This document shows, piece by piece, positions 13,927 to 22,335 of a stretch of 27,264 nt of DNA (position 1 is its first letter; each line of letters opens with the position of its first letter). The DNA comes from a virus. The translations under genes were made by a program, and so were the position numbers. The notes under the pieces are model-generated. The model was given only the letters and a program-made list of their open reading frames with translations. It did not search any database and was not told the DNA's origin. The stretch is taken from positions 1-27,264 of the IMG/VR virus record IMGVR_UViG_3300030099_005775; one strand, written 5' to 3'.

Positions 13927-14922
13927 TTAGACATCAAACCTTATAACGAATGTAGTGTCCAATTCATCACTTAGTTTAATTGGATGGGCTAACTTACCTA
14001 CAACAAGTAAGTTATCTTTATCGTCATATAGTCCTATCGTTGAGACATATGGATAAAAATCTGAACTTGTCACGAATGACAATTGAGTATCGGTAGCATT
14101 GTAAAATGTATTAAAACTACCTGTTCCTTCACCACTTGGATTATCACCTGGTGGGAAAAATAAGTCTGGTCTTTGGGTTTTACTATCTAATGTTATACTA
14201 CCACTATAACCTTTAGTTATACTAACATTCATACTTGTGTTAAAATTGTTAGCAGGAATCATAACTTCGTATAAATATTCATAATGTCTATGTGTTGCCT
14301 TATACTTTATATCATATCCTGTACCGAATCCAACATCACCATATGAACCTGTGTTATTAATAACTGCAATACCATGTTCATAAAATATATTACCAACTTG
14401 TGAACCACTATTATTAGATAATACACCTTGACCTAATGTAAAAGAACTTGATTTATATGCAGAGAAACTTGATGAGAAGGCAAAGTCATAGAGATTACCA
14501 TCACCATCATCTCTTATATCAAATGTTGTACCTCTTGAAGTATCACTTAATTCAAATGTACCAGGTTTAATTCTTTCTCCAAATAAATCTTTTGGAATAC
14601 TAAATACAGAGGCACTTGTGTGAAGTTCTCTTTTTGTACTTGTGGTGTTTGAATTTCCAAACACACCTATAGGATTAGATGCGTCTTTATAATACATTTT
14701 ATTAATTGTATGCCATGTTGGTAAGGCGTAATAATTTGTAGTTATGGAACCTGATGTGATTGTTGTTATGATATCAGAACCAGAATCATAATTGTAAAGT
14801 GATTTTGAAACTGCTCTTACGGCAAACAATCCACTCCCACTATCGTTATGAGTGAGAGTAAATGTTTTGTTAGTTTCAAATCTTTTGATGGAAACATTTT
14901 TTCTATCAATGTCTCTAAACAT
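13927..14922 (-). CDS. Tail/fibre-type structural protein, paralogue of the next upstream gene
   Basis: 331 residues, Ser/Thr/Gly-rich and mainly beta by pattern, with no signal peptide. The C-terminal 45 residues (VSTIGLYDDKDNLLVVGKLA, then PIKLSDELDTTFVIRFDV) align with the end of the neighbouring 344-residue protein (TQVGLYNDNNDLLAVAKVSK, then PLLKSYSREAIIKVKLDF), so the two share a domain and probably arose by duplication. The N-terminus opens MFRDIDRKNVSIKRFETNKT. AGGA lies before the ATG. The order (after the wedge and collar-type genes, before the envelope module) suggests a distal baseplate or tail-fibre component. The receptor-binding role is inference. Confidence 0.6.
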   Translation of the reverse strand: MFRDIDRKNVSIKRFETNKTFTLTHNDSGSGLFAVRAVSKSLYNYDSGSDIITTITSGSITTNYYALPTWHTINKMYYKDASNPIGVFGNSNTTSTKRELHTSASVFSIPKDLFGERIKPGTFELSDTSRGTTFDIRDDGDGNLYDFAFSSSFSAYKSSSFTLGQGVLSNNSGSQVGNIFYEHGIAVINNTGSYGDVGFGTGYDIKYKATHRHYEYLYEVMIPANNFNTSMNVSITKGYSGSITLDSKTQRPDLFFPPGDNPSGEGTGSFNTFYNATDTQLSFVTSSDFYPYVSTIGLYDDKDNLLVVGKLAHPIKLSDELDTTFVIRFDV

Positions 14923-14931
14923 TAGATTATC

Positions 14932-15966
14932 CTAAAAGTCAAGTTTTACTTTGATAATAGCTTCTCTTGAATAAGATTTCAATAGTGGTTTACTAACTTT
15001 TGCTACTGCCAATAAGTCATTGTTATCATTATAAAGACCAACTTGTGTAATAAAAGTCTTAGGGTCTCTTACAAATGTTTGTTGTGTTAAGTCACCATTT
15101 GTATCTGAGAAAGTAGGATTATTACTAAAGTTAAATCTTTGGTTATTAACTCTACAGAAGAAGTTAGTAGAACTAATCTCTTCCTCTCTACGAACTTGAA
15201 AGTAAGAACCTGTTGCAACTGATAGGAAGAAGTTATGTGGATTACCATCAAATGTATCTGTACTTCTTGTAGTTTTAAGTCCACCATTAAGTGCTAATGT
15301 ATGTGGATGTAATAATATAATTCCTAAGTCAGGATAGAATAATCCATATGCACCACCTGTTTCAGATGCTGCCGCAGTTTCTGTTACTGCGGTTCCTGTA
15401 CTTATTGAACCACTAACAACATTAAACACCCTACCTGCTTCATTTACGGTTGGGTTTGTTGTAGCACCACTATCATCAATCAACTTGATTGTTGATGTAT
15501 TACCACTACCACTTAAATGTAGTTCCCAATTACCTGGGTCAATCTTTTCTCTTTGTCGTGCTCTTTGGAAAGATATAAAATAAAAATCATTACTACCTGT
15601 TGTGGTGTTTGCAAATGTAAATTTTGTAGTTAATGATGGTAGGATAACATTAGCAAATTGTCTATAAAGTGCTGCAGTTTGTCTTCCACCACTATTTAAT
15701 TTAGTTGTATTACCAGCCGAACCACTACCTTCTCTGTGTGCATATCCTAATGAGAATTGTATCTCTGCAGTGTCTGCAGTTGCAACTCCTGATGTTGGGT
15801 CTTGATGATACACATCAATATATGAACCTGTTGATGCACCTTGTGCTGACTGACTAAAGAACGATGTTAATGTTCCACTTCCACCAGTAAACACACCACT
15901 TGAAACAACGGTTCTCTGATTTTTTACTACATCATTATCTTCATCAAATCTTTGAAATACTGACAT
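14932..15966 (-). CDS. Tail/fibre-type structural protein
   Basis: 344 residues, beginning MSVFQRFDEDNDVVKNQRTV. The N-terminal part is rich in Gly, Ser and Thr (GVFTGGSGTLTSFFSQSAQG); the middle has NFYFISFQRAR-like strand patterns and basic residues (QRARQREKIDPGNWELHLSG). The C-terminal domain is shared with the downstream 331-residue protein. GGGAGA lies about 7 bases before the ATG. No known family name can be given with certainty; similar short proteins with the GLYnDnnxLLAVaK ending lie after baseplate genes in marine T4-like phages as I remember them. A structural role is likely and a receptor role possible. Confidence 0.6.
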   Translation of the reverse strand: MSVFQRFDEDNDVVKNQRTVVSSGVFTGGSGTLTSFFSQSAQGASTGSYIDVYHQDPTSGVATADTAEIQFSLGYAHREGSGSAGNTTKLNSGGRQTAALYRQFANVILPSLTTKFTFANTTTGSNDFYFISFQRARQREKIDPGNWELHLSGSGNTSTIKLIDDSGATTNPTVNEAGRVFNVVSGSISTGTAVTETAAASETGGAYGLFYPDLGIILLHPHTLALNGGLKTTRSTDTFDGNPHNFFLSVATGSYFQVRREEEISSTNFFCRVNNQRFNFSNNPTFSDTNGDLTQQTFVRDPKTFITQVGLYNDNNDLLAVAKVSKPLLKSYSREAIIKVKLDF

Positions 15967-15979
15967 TACTTAATCTCCC

Positions 15980-16621
15980 TTAATTCGTTGATGTGTTCGC
16001 AGATACTTCAACTGATATATTTGATACAACACCAGTTCCAAGACCTTGAATTGTTAAATTTGTTGTGATTGCAGAATTTAAACTCTTACCAATCAGTTTT
16101 GCAGATTTTGCATTTATAGTTACTGATTTAGTTGAATCTAATGGTGCAGTAAAGTTTACGGTTTGACCAGTATCTGGTTCTGTACCTGCTACTTCAACTT
16201 CAAGAGTCGCTGCATCACTATTGTGTAATGTAAACCTATATCCTACTTGGTCATCCAAGGTAGAATTATCTGTAGATGGTGATATGATTGCAATCCCACC
16301 TGCATTTAAAGGTACTGGTGAAGTTGCACCAATCTGTATCTTAGGCATCTTTGTTGTGTTTTTATTCAAAGTAATAAGTTTGTATCTCATTACTTGATTC
16401 TCATCTACAAATGATTCTAATAGAGGCATGTTTTCAATCACTGCTCCATAATAAGATGAACCATTTGGATGTGTTACATCCCAAAGATTGTAATCAATCT
16501 CATCATCTGCCAATGCAAATTTTGTTATTTGAAACTCGTTCTGTCCTCTTGCCAATAATTCACGACCTTTTTTTGTCAAGACGGCATCTACGGTTATACT
16601 TGTGTTATCTAAAAATCCCAT
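15980..16621 (-). CDS. Tail-collar/baseplate-associated structural protein
   Basis: 213 residues. The start MGFLDNTSITVDAVLTKKGR, then ELLARGQNEFQITKFALADD, follows the pattern of tail-collar fibre N-terminal domains (xLTxxGRxLLA...ITxFALxDDEIDY), which attach fibres to the baseplate. The second half (about 110-213) has an Ig-like strand pattern (YRFTLHNSDAATLEVEVAG, VTINAKSAKL), possibly a surface-exposed beta sandwich. AGGAG lies 7-10 bases before the ATG. It is the first gene after the 1704-residue wedge protein and a 70-base gap holding a stem-loop. The attachment role is inferred from the N-terminal pattern and gene order. Confidence 0.6.
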   Translation of the reverse strand: MGFLDNTSITVDAVLTKKGRELLARGQNEFQITKFALADDEIDYNLWDVTHPNGSSYYGAVIENMPLLESFVDENQVMRYKLITLNKNTTKMPKIQIGATSPVPLNAGGIAIISPSTDNSTLDDQVGYRFTLHNSDAATLEVEVAGTEPDTGQTVNFTAPLDSTKSVTINAKSAKLIGKSLNSAITTNLTIQGLGTGVVSNISVEVSANTSTN

Positions 16622-16644
16622 TATTTTACTCCTGTATGAATAGA

Positions 16645-16675
16645 TATAACTTTACTATAGATAAATAGTGTTATA
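16645..16675 (-). promoter_or_regulatory. Stem-loop in the gap before the collar-type gene
   Basis: On the plus strand: TATAAC-TTT-ACTAT-AGATAA-ATAGT-GTTATA. Eleven base pairs form around a 6-base loop with a 3-base bulge. It lies 16-46 bases after the wedge-gene stop and just before the collar-type ribosome site. No T run follows on the minus strand, so an RNA-processing or mRNA-stability element is as likely as a terminator. Confidence 0.5.
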
Positions 16676-16691
16676 CCTAATTTTTCTTACA

Positions 16692-19600
16692 TTAATTTAC
16701 TTTAAGTTTAGAATCTCCTGGTTCTTTTGTTATCAATTGTGTTGGTGTTGTTGTGGTTGTTTCAACTGGTTCTCCACCATCAATAGTATTTGATTGTGCA
16801 GTCAATTGAGAACTACCGATAGTCACACTACCAATAAATGGTGATTTACTTGATGTAGGATGACTTGTTTGTCCATCGTCTCTTGTTACAGAACCACCAA
16901 TAAATGACCTAAATAATCTTGAATCATAATAAACACTTTGGTGTTCACTTGGTACAAATGAAGAACTATAATGTAGTCCTCTTGATGCACTCAAACTTGA
17001 TGAATAAAAGAATACTTTTTCTTGATTATGTTCTGATAATCTTGAACCTGTAATTACTGGTTGTAATACTTCACCAAAGGTTACACCTTCTCCACCAAAT
17101 GTTACACTTGCAGTTGCATAATTGTAAGAGTGTGGTGTTTTTGGGTCTATAACACCCAACTTAACTAATGTAGGTTCACCTAATGCACCGAGTGAACCAC
17201 TATTATCATGGAATACTCCATTTAATTCACTTTCATGATATCGTGTTTCACCACCTATATCAAAATATGCATCATCTTTTGAACCACTAATAAATCTTGT
17301 TACTGGTACACCATCTTCAAACTCACTGGCGTTTTCAAAGAAACGATTATTAAATGAAGGTCTATCACCAATTACTTGTTTACTTCTTTCTAATATATTT
17401 GGTTCAACTAATATACCTGTTGTGGCTTTACTTCTCATAGGAACCCAATTCTTTAATTGTGTGAATACACTTGGGTCGTAAAATGTAAGTATCCTTAAAT
17501 AGTCAAAAAAGTTATTTGGTGCTGAATACTTTTGCCAATACTCAGTTCTTAATTTTTGTAAACCTCTATAGTTTTGTTTGTATTGGTCTCTTGGGTCTCC
17601 AATAAAATCATCAAAATTAAAATCTGCAATACTATACATTATATCTTCATTTATCACATCAACTGGTGAAAAATAAATACCTACCTTTTCACTATCAATC
17701 GGTGCAAAATCTTGTGATGATTTTTCTTTTCTTTCAGATGGTGATAAATTACCTGTTAATGATGAGTCTTCAATTCTTACTTTAGTTGCATTTCTTCTTG
17801 AAGGGCCAATATTTGGAACTCTTAATTGTTCTTTATCAACTAAACTTCTAAATGTATTTGTTGTGAACCCACTTGAAGAACCAGTTATATCATTGTAGTT
17901 TGAACCATTAGAAACATTATTAACATGAGTTGTAGATGATAAATCAAAATTATTGTCTAATGTATATCTCACCAATAAATCATGATAAGAAGAACTATAT
18001 GAATTACCATTATATGACTTTGGTGCTCTTACATGATTATCAAATACACTTTGACTTAATGGTTCTGACCATAAACGATATTCCATTAATGAACCACTAA
18101 ACCTTGAACCAAAGTTTGTATTTTGTCCACCAAGATAAACATACTTTGTTCCAACACTACCTGTAAATGCAGCATTGATTGCACTACTACTCGCGTGTCC
18201 TTGTCCTGTTGTTAAACTTGAACTTGTTTGAAACTTAACTTTTTCTCTTGTTGAGTCATATTGTTTTGTAGTTAATTCATACTTTACATTTCTTGATATT
18301 AAATCATCTGTCATCTGTACACCACTCGCACTGACTCTTGTTAACATCACACTCCACATTTCGTCATTATAAAATGGTTGTAGTGATGAAGTTATACCAT
18401 ATACACCTGTTGAGGCACTAACACTAAATTTTAAATGTCCATAATTATCAGTCGTTCCATTATCTTTTAAATGTATTGCCCAATCATTTTCTTTTTGTGC
18501 AATCACCATACTACCAGAACTACCAACACTATGTGGTGTTCTAAATCTAAACTCTAATGTTTGTGGATACTGACTATCATTATTATCTGTTGTCCATATA
18601 CTTTTAATATTTTGTGACCCATGAAAATCTAATGCATATGTAAACTTTCTTTTCACTTCATAACTTACTCGTTCTTGATTATCTGGCCCACCATATTCTC
18701 TTACTCTTAATATTGAACTTGGAATACCATAACAATTCAATATACCTTTTAAACATCTAACACTACCTTTTGCCTTTATAAAGAAAGGAATATTATTTAG
18801 TAGTCGTTTCCATATTTCTTCTGTTACTTGTTCTTGTGGTATTTCGTATTTAGTAGAACCATCAGGATTTTTACCTTCAAGATATTCTGGTAAAATTAAT
18901 AAATCATTTCCATTTGTAAGTTCTAATCCAAGAGATTTTGCAAACTCTGCTGCAATATCTTTTGAAATACCCTCTGATATATTTGGTGATAAATCATTTA
19001 CATCAGTAAGATGTTTTGTATATGTCCATATCTCGTCAAATTGTTGTGCAGTCATATCCATAAATTCTATGAATGTATTATTCATAGTATCATCTTTTAC
19101 ATGCATAGGTATATTATTAACAAACCTATTGTTGTTTATTGTATCATATGTAGATGAAGATAATATCATGTTATCAAACCAAGTACTCACTTCAGAACCA
19201 GTTGAGTGGTAAAGAGTGTATGGTTTTGATGAATTTGTTTTAGGCCACGAGTTATCGTGATATTGTCCTGCAGATGAACTTACATAAGATGAACTTTCAA
19301 AATACATATAATGTTCAAATGGGTCAAATGAATTAACGACTCTTTGTCTTTTATTTTCGTTATCTTGAATATCACTTAATGAACCAGTCAAACTAACTAA
19401 TGATTGACTTGTCTCACTATAAGTTTCAATTAACTCTACTTTCTTTTTGAAGTTTCTAATTCTTCTTTCTGCACTTGAGTAATGTACAAAATTACCAAAT
19501 CCTATATCATCAGTTTCTAAATTTAAATCAACTGATGTTCTGTTAAATTCTGTATTGACTTGAACATCTAACAAACTACCACTTACTAATTTTCTCTCAA

Positions 19601-21806
19601 TGTCTCTATTCAATGCATCATTACTTCCTAATAATGTATTGTGTGATTCATATCTCGTTGACCTAAAGTTTATAGGATTATCAACTGAATTTAAATTAGG
19701 TAATTGTAAAAACAATCCATCTGGTTCTTCATCAATAAATGGTATTAATCTTATTACTTCAACATGAGATGGTAGTCTTTTCTCTACAAAATATACTTTA
19801 TCTAATTCTTGTTTTTCACCAGTCAATGGTTGTTTTAATTTAAATACTCTTTTTTCATTTTGAGAATCAAAAAACTCTTTGTTTTCATTTGTGATTAAAT
19901 AATAATCATTATCACAAACCATGTAGGTTTTAAATCTTTCTATATTGTTTTTCTCATATAAAACATTCCAACCATAATAGTCTGAATCTCTACCACTCGG
20001 GCCGTCATGTCCAACATTATCTGCAGCCTGTTGGTATGTTAAACTTACTTTTACTCTATTGTAATCAAGTACTTCTGTAATTGTCGCAACATAATCAAAA
20101 TGAAATGTCTCGTCTTCAAATCGTGTAACCCAACTTTCAACAATCTCAGTTGTGAAATCTTGTGTTCCTTCAGGTACTGGTGTATTTAGAATAAAATCTT
20201 CAAAAGGAGCTATCTCTGCATGTCCTAACATTTCTTGATTTATATCATCTACAATAACTTCATTTTGATATATGTTATTATTGTTTGCACCAAACATACC
20301 CCAACCATCACCACTCTCTATTAATCCACCTTGTGGTAAACCATTACCTGGTGTTATTGGGTCTGTACCCTCTTCACCTAAATCTGTATTACCTGTTGCA
20401 TCAAAATCAATGTATGCGGGTCTGGCAGAACCTTGTTTTTGTCCACGATATGGGTCAACATAACCACTTGCTGCTCTTTGTGCTGCCTGTTGTTTTGCTC
20501 TATCAGACACACCCATTCTAAATCTATTTCTGTCTTCAAGAAATCTTTCTTGCCAATGTTTAGTCTCAGTAGTCTTCCATTTACCAAGAGTCGCTGCAAC
20601 TATATTGTTTGCAAAAATTGTATGGTCTTTATCTAATACTAAGTTCCACACTTTAAAAGGTGGTTTTTGATAATATACTTTACCAATCTCTCTTGACATA
20701 AACCAACCATCTTTTGTTCTGATAGGATGGTGGTCGGTAACAATAAGGTTTTTATATTTAACCATCAAGTCACCAAAACCTCTTTCACTCTTTATGACTT
20801 TCTTAACTCTTGCAACACCCTTATCAGTTCTGACTTTCATACCAATCTTCATCATCTTGATTGGAACTTGTCTACCATTACTTAATGTTACTTTTGTATT
20901 AGGATGAAAACAAACTCCATCATAATCAAATTCCATTCCACCATCAAAATCATCATCTTCAGGTGGGTCATCTTGTGGTGGGTCTGGTTCAGGTGGTAAC
21001 TCATCATAAATTGGTGGAGGTGGTGGTGGTGGTATATCTGGTGGTACTTCTACAGGTACCTGTACTTCTGTTAATACTGATTCAAGATATTCCCTTGTGA
21101 TTGTTTTTTCAAATATTCTTGGTATTCTTATTTCTGCACCAACCATATTTTGTGTAAACCCTCTATCATCATCTTGTAGGTTTGCTACTAATACTCCTGG
21201 TTGATTCTCATCAAACTTAATAGAACCATTTGCTCCACTACCTGCAGTAAGAAATGGTTGATACTTCACTATAGTATTCATTTCTCTAAAGTTTCTATGA
21301 TATGTTTGGTTTTTAAAATCTTGTGTTTTAACTACGACTTCTGTTCTATCACAACTAATTTTATCAAGTGAATATTTTAAATCTCGTATAAATAATTCTT
21401 GTGGTGGATTATCTGTCATGGATTGTGCAGATGCATTTGGTGGTGGTGCAGTATAATATCTTATTTCTTCATTTATATTTCTTGTGATAACTTTACCTGC
21501 GTATAATTCGCCATCACCATTAACCATTACTAAATGGTCTCTACCTGCTAACTTTCTTAAAAATCTATATTGTACAATATACTCACCATCAGATAATCCA
21601 TTATCTCTTAAATGTTGTCCTATATTTAAATCTAAAAATCCAGTTGCATTGGTATCAGGATTAAATTTATCTGTAAGCACAAGTTCATCATTTTGGAAAA
21701 CTTCTAAGACAATATAGTCTCCACTATCTCTTCCAAAACTACTATACACCCTTTCAGGTTTATAATATTCTTCTCTCTCTTGATTATTAAATCCGTATTC
21801 TGCCAT
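16692..21806 (-). CDS. Giant baseplate wedge protein (gp7/tail-protein-I-like) with Hint and LamG-like domains
   Basis: 1704 residues. The N-terminal 240 residues are a beta-rich structural domain. A proline/acidic linker (about 249-297, with a run of seven Pro) leads to a Hint domain at 299-405 (C299 in GVCFHPNTKV, block B LIVTDHHPIRTKDGW, end HTIFANNIVAATL). Residues about 919-1039 match tail protein I / gp7-type wedge sequence (EEIWKRLLNNIPFFIKAKGS, then CLKGILNCYGIPSSILRV). Residues about 1050-1265 fit a LamG/concanavalin-like lectin fold (LEFRFRTPHS, YVYLGGQNTNFGSRFSGSL, MEYRLWSEPLSQ). The remainder is Ser-rich with many GS turns. Position after gp25 and gp6 is where the third wedge protein is expected. 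T4 gp7 has 1032 residues, so this is much larger. The wedge call rests on the 919-1039 region and order. Confidence 0.75.
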   Translation of the reverse strand: MAEYGFNNQEREEYYKPERVYSSFGRDSGDYIVLEVFQNDELVLTDKFNPDTNATGFLDLNIGQHLRDNGLSDGEYIVQYRFLRKLAGRDHLVMVNGDGELYAGKVITRNINEEIRYYTAPPPNASAQSMTDNPPQELFIRDLKYSLDKISCDRTEVVVKTQDFKNQTYHRNFREMNTIVKYQPFLTAGSGANGSIKFDENQPGVLVANLQDDDRGFTQNMVGAEIRIPRIFEKTITREYLESVLTEVQVPVEVPPDIPPPPPPPIYDELPPEPDPPQDDPPEDDDFDGGMEFDYDGVCFHPNTKVTLSNGRQVPIKMMKIGMKVRTDKGVARVKKVIKSERGFGDLMVKYKNLIVTDHHPIRTKDGWFMSREIGKVYYQKPPFKVWNLVLDKDHTIFANNIVAATLGKWKTTETKHWQERFLEDRNRFRMGVSDRAKQQAAQRAASGYVDPYRGQKQGSARPAYIDFDATGNTDLGEEGTDPITPGNGLPQGGLIESGDGWGMFGANNNNIYQNEVIVDDINQEMLGHAEIAPFEDFILNTPVPEGTQDFTTEIVESWVTRFEDETFHFDYVATITEVLDYNRVKVSLTYQQAADNVGHDGPSGRDSDYYGWNVLYEKNNIERFKTYMVCDNDYYLITNENKEFFDSQNEKRVFKLKQPLTGEKQELDKVYFVEKRLPSHVEVIRLIPFIDEEPDGLFLQLPNLNSVDNPINFRSTRYESHNTLLGSNDALNRDIERKLVSGSLLDVQVNTEFNRTSVDLNLETDDIGFGNFVHYSSAERRIRNFKKKVELIETYSETSQSLVSLTGSLSDIQDNENKRQRVVNSFDPFEHYMYFESSSYVSSSAGQYHDNSWPKTNSSKPYTLYHSTGSEVSTWFDNMILSSSTYDTINNNRFVNNIPMHVKDDTMNNTFIEFMDMTAQQFDEIWTYTKHLTDVNDLSPNISEGISKDIAAEFAKSLGLELTNGNDLLILPEYLEGKNPDGSTKYEIPQEQVTEEIWKRLLNNIPFFIKAKGSVRCLKGILNCYGIPSSILRVREYGGPDNQERVSYEVKRKFTYALDFHGSQNIKSIWTTDNNDSQYPQTLEFRFRTPHSVGSSGSMVIAQKENDWAIHLKDNGTTDNYGHLKFSVSASTGVYGITSSLQPFYNDEMWSVMLTRVSASGVQMTDDLISRNVKYELTTKQYDSTREKVKFQTSSSLTTGQGHASSSAINAAFTGSVGTKYVYLGGQNTNFGSRFSGSLMEYRLWSEPLSQSVFDNHVRAPKSYNGNSYSSSYHDLLVRYTLDNNFDLSSTTHVNNVSNGSNYNDITGSSSGFTTNTFRSLVDKEQLRVPNIGPSRRNATKVRIEDSSLTGNLSPSERKEKSSQDFAPIDSEKVGIYFSPVDVINEDIMYSIADFNFDDFIGDPRDQYKQNYRGLQKLRTEYWQKYSAPNNFFDYLRILTFYDPSVFTQLKNWVPMRSKATTGILVEPNILERSKQVIGDRPSFNNRFFENASEFEDGVPVTRFISGSKDDAYFDIGGETRYHESELNGVFHDNSGSLGALGEPTLVKLGVIDPKTPHSYNYATASVTFGGEGVTFGEVLQPVITGSRLSEHNQEKVFFYSSSLSASRGLHYSSSFVPSEHQSVYYDSRLFRSFIGGSVTRDDGQTSHPTSSKSPFIGSVTIGSSQLTAQSNTIDGGEPVETTTTTPTQLITKEPGDSKLKVN
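20592..20912 (-). other. Hint (intein-like) domain inside the wedge protein
   Basis: This covers residues 299-405. The N-terminal Cys (C299) and the block-B TxxH (TDHH) are present, so an N-S acyl shift is chemically possible. The C-terminal His-Asn needed for splicing is replaced: the line NNIVAATL has Ala-Thr where inteins have His-Asn. There is no room for a homing endonuclease. It resembles bacterial intein-like (BIL) or hedgehog-type Hint domains, which cleave or ligate instead of splicing. Confidence 0.75.
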
Positions 21807-21814
21807 TACTTACC

Positions 21815-22333
21815 TTATTCTAAAATTAAATCTATATTATCTTTTAATGGAATTCTTGGTTGATAACCAGATGGTGTTTCAGGTTGACCAAAAGTATCAT
21901 TTATTCCATCTATTGGTTCTTCATCAGGTTCTGGTAATCTTGGTGGTGGATTAAAAGAAGTTTCTTCACCAGGTCTTGGTCGTGTTACTCTACCAGAAGT
22001 ATAGTATTCAAAAAATTGTTCAAAAATAAATTCACTAAATTCTCTCTCTTTATCTATCTCTGGTAACTTCTCATCATCAAAAAATTGTTGTTGATTGATA
22101 ATACGAACATTTTGATAAATTTTATCAACTGCATTACCAAGATTATCTGGGTCTTCATAAGATAATATCACACCATTACCATCTCTTATTGGTTTTGTGG
22201 CATCATAAGACCCACTTATTCTCATAAGTTCTCTATTGTTTTCTATTTCACGATTTAAGGCTATTCGTTCCTCATTAATAATTCTATCGTATAATTCGGA
22301 ATTAAATACTGCCTCATCTTTTGTATATGGCAT
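21815..22333 (-). CDS. Unknown baseplate-region protein with proline-rich tail
   Basis: 172 residues. The first 115 are charged and helical (NSELYDRIINEERIALNREI; EREFSEFIFEQFFEYYTSGR). The last 55 are proline-rich and acidic (RPRPGEETSFNPPPRLPEPD and on to PLKDNIDLILE), likely extended. I do not recognise a family. It is encoded 2 bases after the DNRLRE-like gene and 8 bases before the giant wedge gene, so it is probably a small linker or wedge accessory. The proline-rich acidic tail resembles the linker before the Hint domain of its neighbour. Confidence 0.55.
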   Translation of the reverse strand: MPYTKDEAVFNSELYDRIINEERIALNREIENNRELMRISGSYDATKPIRDGNGVILSYEDPDNLGNAVDKIYQNVRIINQQQFFDDEKLPEIDKEREFSEFIFEQFFEYYTSGRVTRPRPGEETSFNPPPRLPEPDEEPIDGINDTFGQPETPSGYQPRIPLKDNIDLILE

Positions 22334-22335
22334 TG

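Noticed and set aside
15087-15287. Minus-strand frame nested in the 344-residue tail protein gene
   Set aside because: It is an alternate frame of a well-supported gene with no ribosome site or domain.
20378-20599. Minus-strand frame of 73 codons inside the wedge gene
   Set aside because: It is a shadow of the wedge gene in another frame; low-complexity basic/Gln composition and no start signal.
20592-20912. A normal self-splicing intein in the wedge gene
   Set aside because: The terminal His-Asn and a following Cys/Ser/Thr nucleophile in the right place are missing and the sequence ends NNIVAATLG. Splicing chemistry cannot be completed, so I call it a Hint domain only.
20930-21060. Tandem DNA repeat in the proline codon run
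   Set aside because: The repeated ggtggt units simply encode a poly-Pro/acidic linker and show no unit of constant length with spacers, so it is not a CRISPR or mobile repeat.
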